A stretch of 64,000 bases of DNA from Suillus spraguei (Eukaryota > Basidiomycota > Agaricomycetes > Boletales > Suillaceae): assembly GCA_016800925.1 (NCBI GenBank), contig JABCPU010000143.1, positions 62,001-126,000 on the forward strand. The letters run 5' to 3'. The position numbers were made by a program, and so were the translations under genes. The notes under the pieces were generated by a model that saw only the letters and a list, made by a program, of their open reading frames with translations, did no database searches and was not told the origin of the DNA. The number at the start of each line of letters is the position of its first letter. Within the stretch, counting starts at the first letter, position 1. Shown piece by piece: positions 60,580-64,000 of the stretch.

Positions 60580-62950
60580 CAGCTTTGAGGAGAGAACAAA
60601 TAATCAAGCGGTCTTCAACATGACTCTTTAAATCAGAAAGTCAACAGGTATGAGAAGACCACTGCCAAATATACTACATGTCGTTCCACAACCTCGATTG
60701 AGAATAACAAAGGCTCTGTATTAAGCATCTATTTGGATCACCGAGTCGGTGAACTATTGCTGTGCTACTTATCTTATCGATGGAGGAGCGAACGGTGAAA
60801 TGATGCGAGCAGTGGCGGTGCCATAGTGTTGTCACTGCCCCATTAGAAGAATCAAAACGTGATAAATGGATCAGCAGTCATTTGAGTTGATCAGAACTTG
60901 ACAGCATGAACCTGAGGCATGATGGCTAGAGGACGATGAGAGGGTGATCATTGTCGCTGGTTGTCTCTGCCCAACTCCCCAGAGCGCCTGATATATATCC
61001 CCCTCAAATTTTGAGATACGAAAAATCGGTCGGGTAGATTTACTCTTATGTTTATTTAGAGTATTTCTATAAGAGGAATAAGGATTCGAAGGTGATAAAA
61101 CTTGCGGACACGCACCACTGATCAGCAAATGTGACTTGGTTCAAAAGCGCTCACAAGGTGCACATGTGCATATGCTTTTTAGTTAGCTCAGGTCAAGTGT
61201 TTGTAATGTCCGTTTTTGGTTAAGTTAGTACAATCACAGTTTGTGACCACTGCAGATGAGTATCAATGCATTGCGCTCACACTTGCACTAATTGTATTTT
61301 TTGTTTCATTGCGGCTCAACTGCACCATGTCGTCTGTATTATTTTGGATATCAAATCAAGCCCATGTTATCTTCAGAGTGCGCTATCAGTGAAGTCGTAA
61401 GCGTTCGTAAGTGTCCGTAACATGAGTAAGTTAAGCGTTCATTTCAGCGGTTTTAGCATAGGCTAGAATCTCCTACCGTGTGCAATCACGCAATTTATAG
61501 GTAGTCGTTTGAGCAGATCAATTGAACAATCGCAAGGCAAAACATGCAGTTGCAGCAACTTAAATATAATGAAGGAAAACTAGTATGTAGATGACTTGCA
61601 TAGGTCAGTAAAGTAAGAATTAGAGCACATTTTAAAAAAATCAAGCGCCGAGTGCAGAAAGAGCCATCGGAAGAGTCATTTGACCCTTCTTTGAAACACG
61701 AGATGTCCGACCTGCCCCCCACCAATGACAAGCAGAGTTACTTATAGGCCACTCTTCTGGTACGTGGTCGTGCACATTGTGCTTCTTGAATCTTTGCCAT
61801 TTTAGTCCGTTCAACGCTTGGGGTGGTACTTAGCGATCGTGACCCACGTAAGCCTGACGCTTACCTATGACGATGACGCACACTATGACGCGCGTACTTG
61901 ACCTCACCGTTCACAGTACCCGCCGAATCCCATACGCTCATCCACGTTGTCTTGCCATCTGATTGCATTGTTAGTGTTGCTATTCAACAGCGACGGCTTT
62001 ACAGAAACGTTACATGATGATTGAAAGAGTTGGTACAAATTGAGTTTCCGGCCAGCTTGAAGGTTTTGGCATTGTATCACTGTTGCTCGGATAACATGTC
62101 CTCGTTGAAGCGAACACTCATGCTAGTAATTTATAGATTAGTACCCTGTTATCATTCGGACCTCACTCGGTTCCTGCACAGAAAAAGTCCGAACATCCTC
62201 ACGGCATTCACAATGAAAAGATCTCAGACTCTACTCGACATATTCGCTTCAGTTTAATTTTGCAGCCGAGCGGTCTCAAGATATTTTCAATTCCCCCATA
62301 CCTCCCTTTCCTTGCTCCTGCGCAACTTGGGTTTGGATAACACGAAGATGCTGCTCTCGTTGATTTCCCAGCGATGGATGTTGTCTCACTACCAAGAAGG
62401 TTCATCGAGTGAGTACGTCCAAGGGCGCTGAGCGAGCAGCTTTCGGGATGTACATAGTAGGCCCGAAACTGTTCTAGGACGAAAACGGTACGTAAATTAT
62501 TCGTGCAGTCGGTCGATAAACTGCAGCGATGTCCCTCCCAGCCACAAATGATCTTGCGTAGCTCATCATGATCAACTGTCTTGATCTTCTGATATCGTTA
62601 TCCTTCCCTTATTAACGTCTTTTCCTCGACTTTCATACTGTTCCCATTGCTGTTTTCATTCCTGACATGATGGTTAGTCTTCAGATGTCATGTCATTTGC
62701 ATCATAGCATGTAGTAATAACATTGATGAATACACTATCTTGAACTTGACCTTGAAAACGCGAAGCCCGCGAGTGGCCATAAGATACGGCTACGGTACTA
62801 CTCCTCTGATGTCTGATCAAAGGGCATTAGCAAGTGTGCAGGATGGTACTGGCGTGATTCTTCAGGGCGCTGGTTGGCATCTTGGTGTCCATTGACAGGC
62901 CGTGCCGAGTTGTACCACTGAATTTTGCGTGGTTGTGATATAGACGCGAA
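60580..62950. other. Long intergenic region
   Basis: It starts with the probable promoter of the oxidase. Remaining frames are short and lack motifs. I see nothing I can assign. Confidence 0.45.
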
Positions 62951-62959
62951 GGAACTAGA

Positions 62960-64000
62960 GAAGTAGTGCTGCCGAAGTCCGGTTCGGTTAGGTTCATCAC
63001 CCTATATCTGCGAACCCCGAACTCGACCAGTGGTCAGGTTCAAGCAAGATGGGCGAACCCTGGACCGGACGCCTTCGAACGCGTTCGTAAGGGTTCAGTT
63101 CAGGTTCAGAACGCGTTCGAACCCTCGAACCGTTGATTTAATTAGCAAAAAAAATCAAAACGAAAATGACATGTACAATACGAATAGCTACTAGAACTCT
63201 TCATTGACATCGACGCGGTTATCATAAGGAGCGGCGAATTCAGCCTGGGCTGTTGCGGAGATGTGACCTAACTTACTGTACTCGATGCTCAATTGGTTTC
63301 CACTCCACTCCGAAAGGGTCAATAGAGGTCGCGACCATCTCAATGGCAGTATCGTTATTTGATGCGTTATCAGCCGTGAACCACCCGAGCTTCGTGCGGA
63401 TGTCGTATTTGTTGATGTTCTCGATCAAAATCTTCCCGATGTTCGCGCCGCTGTGATTGCCGTGAATGGGTGCGAACGCGAGCTGCTCCACCTTGAGTTC
63501 CCACTCATGAGGGTTTTCGGCTGGAGAATCTATGTAATGCGCTGTAATTGACAGAAAAGGGTGACCAGGAAAAGACGTCCAAGAGTCGAATGTCATGGAA
63601 ATTTTGCTATCGACACGGCTGAGCTTCTCTTTCACGCGCTCGACTGCCAGCTTTGCACGTTCGAGTATTTCATCCCAAGTTTTGGTACGGTGGGGAATGT
63701 CTCGGTCTGAAAGTGATGGCCGGAGATATTGAAGTAGGCGGCGGAAGGGTCCTTTATCTACAAGTTGAAAGGCCTATAATGTCGTATGAGTGTCTTAAAA
63801 TATATCAAAAATGAGAGTCGCTCACCTCATCTTCGGCAACAATGAGTTCGACAATATAATCCATGAGTCCAGCCTTTGTGAATGCAGGAATCTTGGGAGT
63901 AAGTGAGGTGTCCAAGGTAGCCTGCGGCACGTCTGCTTTGCAGTTATGAGGGATTGCACGATCGTGCATCGTGAGACCCCATTGTTCACAGCGGTCCTTG
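62960..64000 (-). mobile_element. hAT-family DNA transposon, partial (runs off the right edge)
   Basis: The right part encodes hAT transposase on the minus strand. The left part (62960-63140) is a non-coding end rich in GGTTC/GAACC motifs and two palindromes (CGAACGCGTTCG at 63076-63087, GAACGCGTTC at 63109-63118). TAGTGCTGCCGAAGTCCGGT near 62965 is a candidate terminal inverted repeat. The partner end lies outside the window, so TIR and 8-bp duplication cannot be checked. Confidence 0.7.
63180..64000 (-). pseudogene. hAT transposase, 5' part outside window, C-terminus deleted
   Basis: The upstream exon enters from the right edge and ends IVELIVAEDE. A GTGAGC...TATAG intron near 63780-63830 joins it to AFQLVDKGPFRRLLQYL, then DRDIPHRTKTWDEILERAK, SKISMTFDSWTSFPGHPFLS, ITAHYID and GWFTADNASNNDTAIEMV. 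These are the catalytic-core landmarks of hAT proteins (first Asp in TFDSWTS, second in TADNASNN). The frame stops after IEHRVQ (63273), where the family continues with RCMAH and several hundred residues including the dimerisation domain. Only a short acidic tail-like peptide follows (NRVDVNEEF, near 63200). Seen: core without C-terminus. Inferred: an internally deleted copy. Confidence 0.8.

Overview
The window looks like a nuclear contig from a mushroom-forming basidiomycete (Agaricomycetes). Host genes are cut by many 50-60 bp GT-AG introns, and the content is typical of the group: a sesquiterpene synthase, an NRPS-like reductase, a berberine-bridge-type oxidase, a chromodomain Ty3/gypsy element and a hAT transposon. 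All gene models were made by eye, from splice signals and family motifs.

Region 1 (1-21.4 kb) is eroded. It opens with a GATA-factor relic whose finger stops half-way. Two tandem copies of an APC-family permease follow, inside a ~3.2 kb segmental duplication. Each copy carries a different disabling lesion: an in-frame TGA in copy A and a 1-nt deletion in copy B. Next come a 4'-phosphopantetheinyl transferase that has lost its metal-binding acidic residues and the remains of an NRPS-like (adenylation...reductase) gene. A transferase beside a carrier-protein enzyme, near transporters, looks like a dead or dying biosynthetic cluster. 14.5-20.1 kb has no recognisable gene.

Region 2 (22.4-38.2 kb) holds the working genes: a conserved coiled-coil protein of unknown function, a beta-carbonic anhydrase with a decayed copy just downstream, a Rho2-type GTPase, a long-chain acyl-CoA synthetase, a sesquiterpene synthase and a mitochondrial Mn-superoxide dismutase. 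Reading frames stay open and phases match across the introns that were traced. Three of these genes each need one GC-AG intron.

Region 3 (38.6-56.6 kb) is a transposon graveyard: a 5'-truncated LINE tail, three copies of a ~470 bp LTR-like repeat, solo LTRs nested in other LTRs with clear 5-bp target duplications, and a complete but mutated chromovirus (45931-53247, duplication TGCAC) with self-priming signals. It also has a long LTR-like block with mini- and microsatellites and a five-unit tandem array of tRNA-Leu-like Pol III modules.

Region 4 (56.6-64 kb) has an unrecognised decayed stretch, an intact secreted FAD-linked oxidase, a long non-coding interval and the 3' part of an internally deleted hAT transposase running off the right edge.
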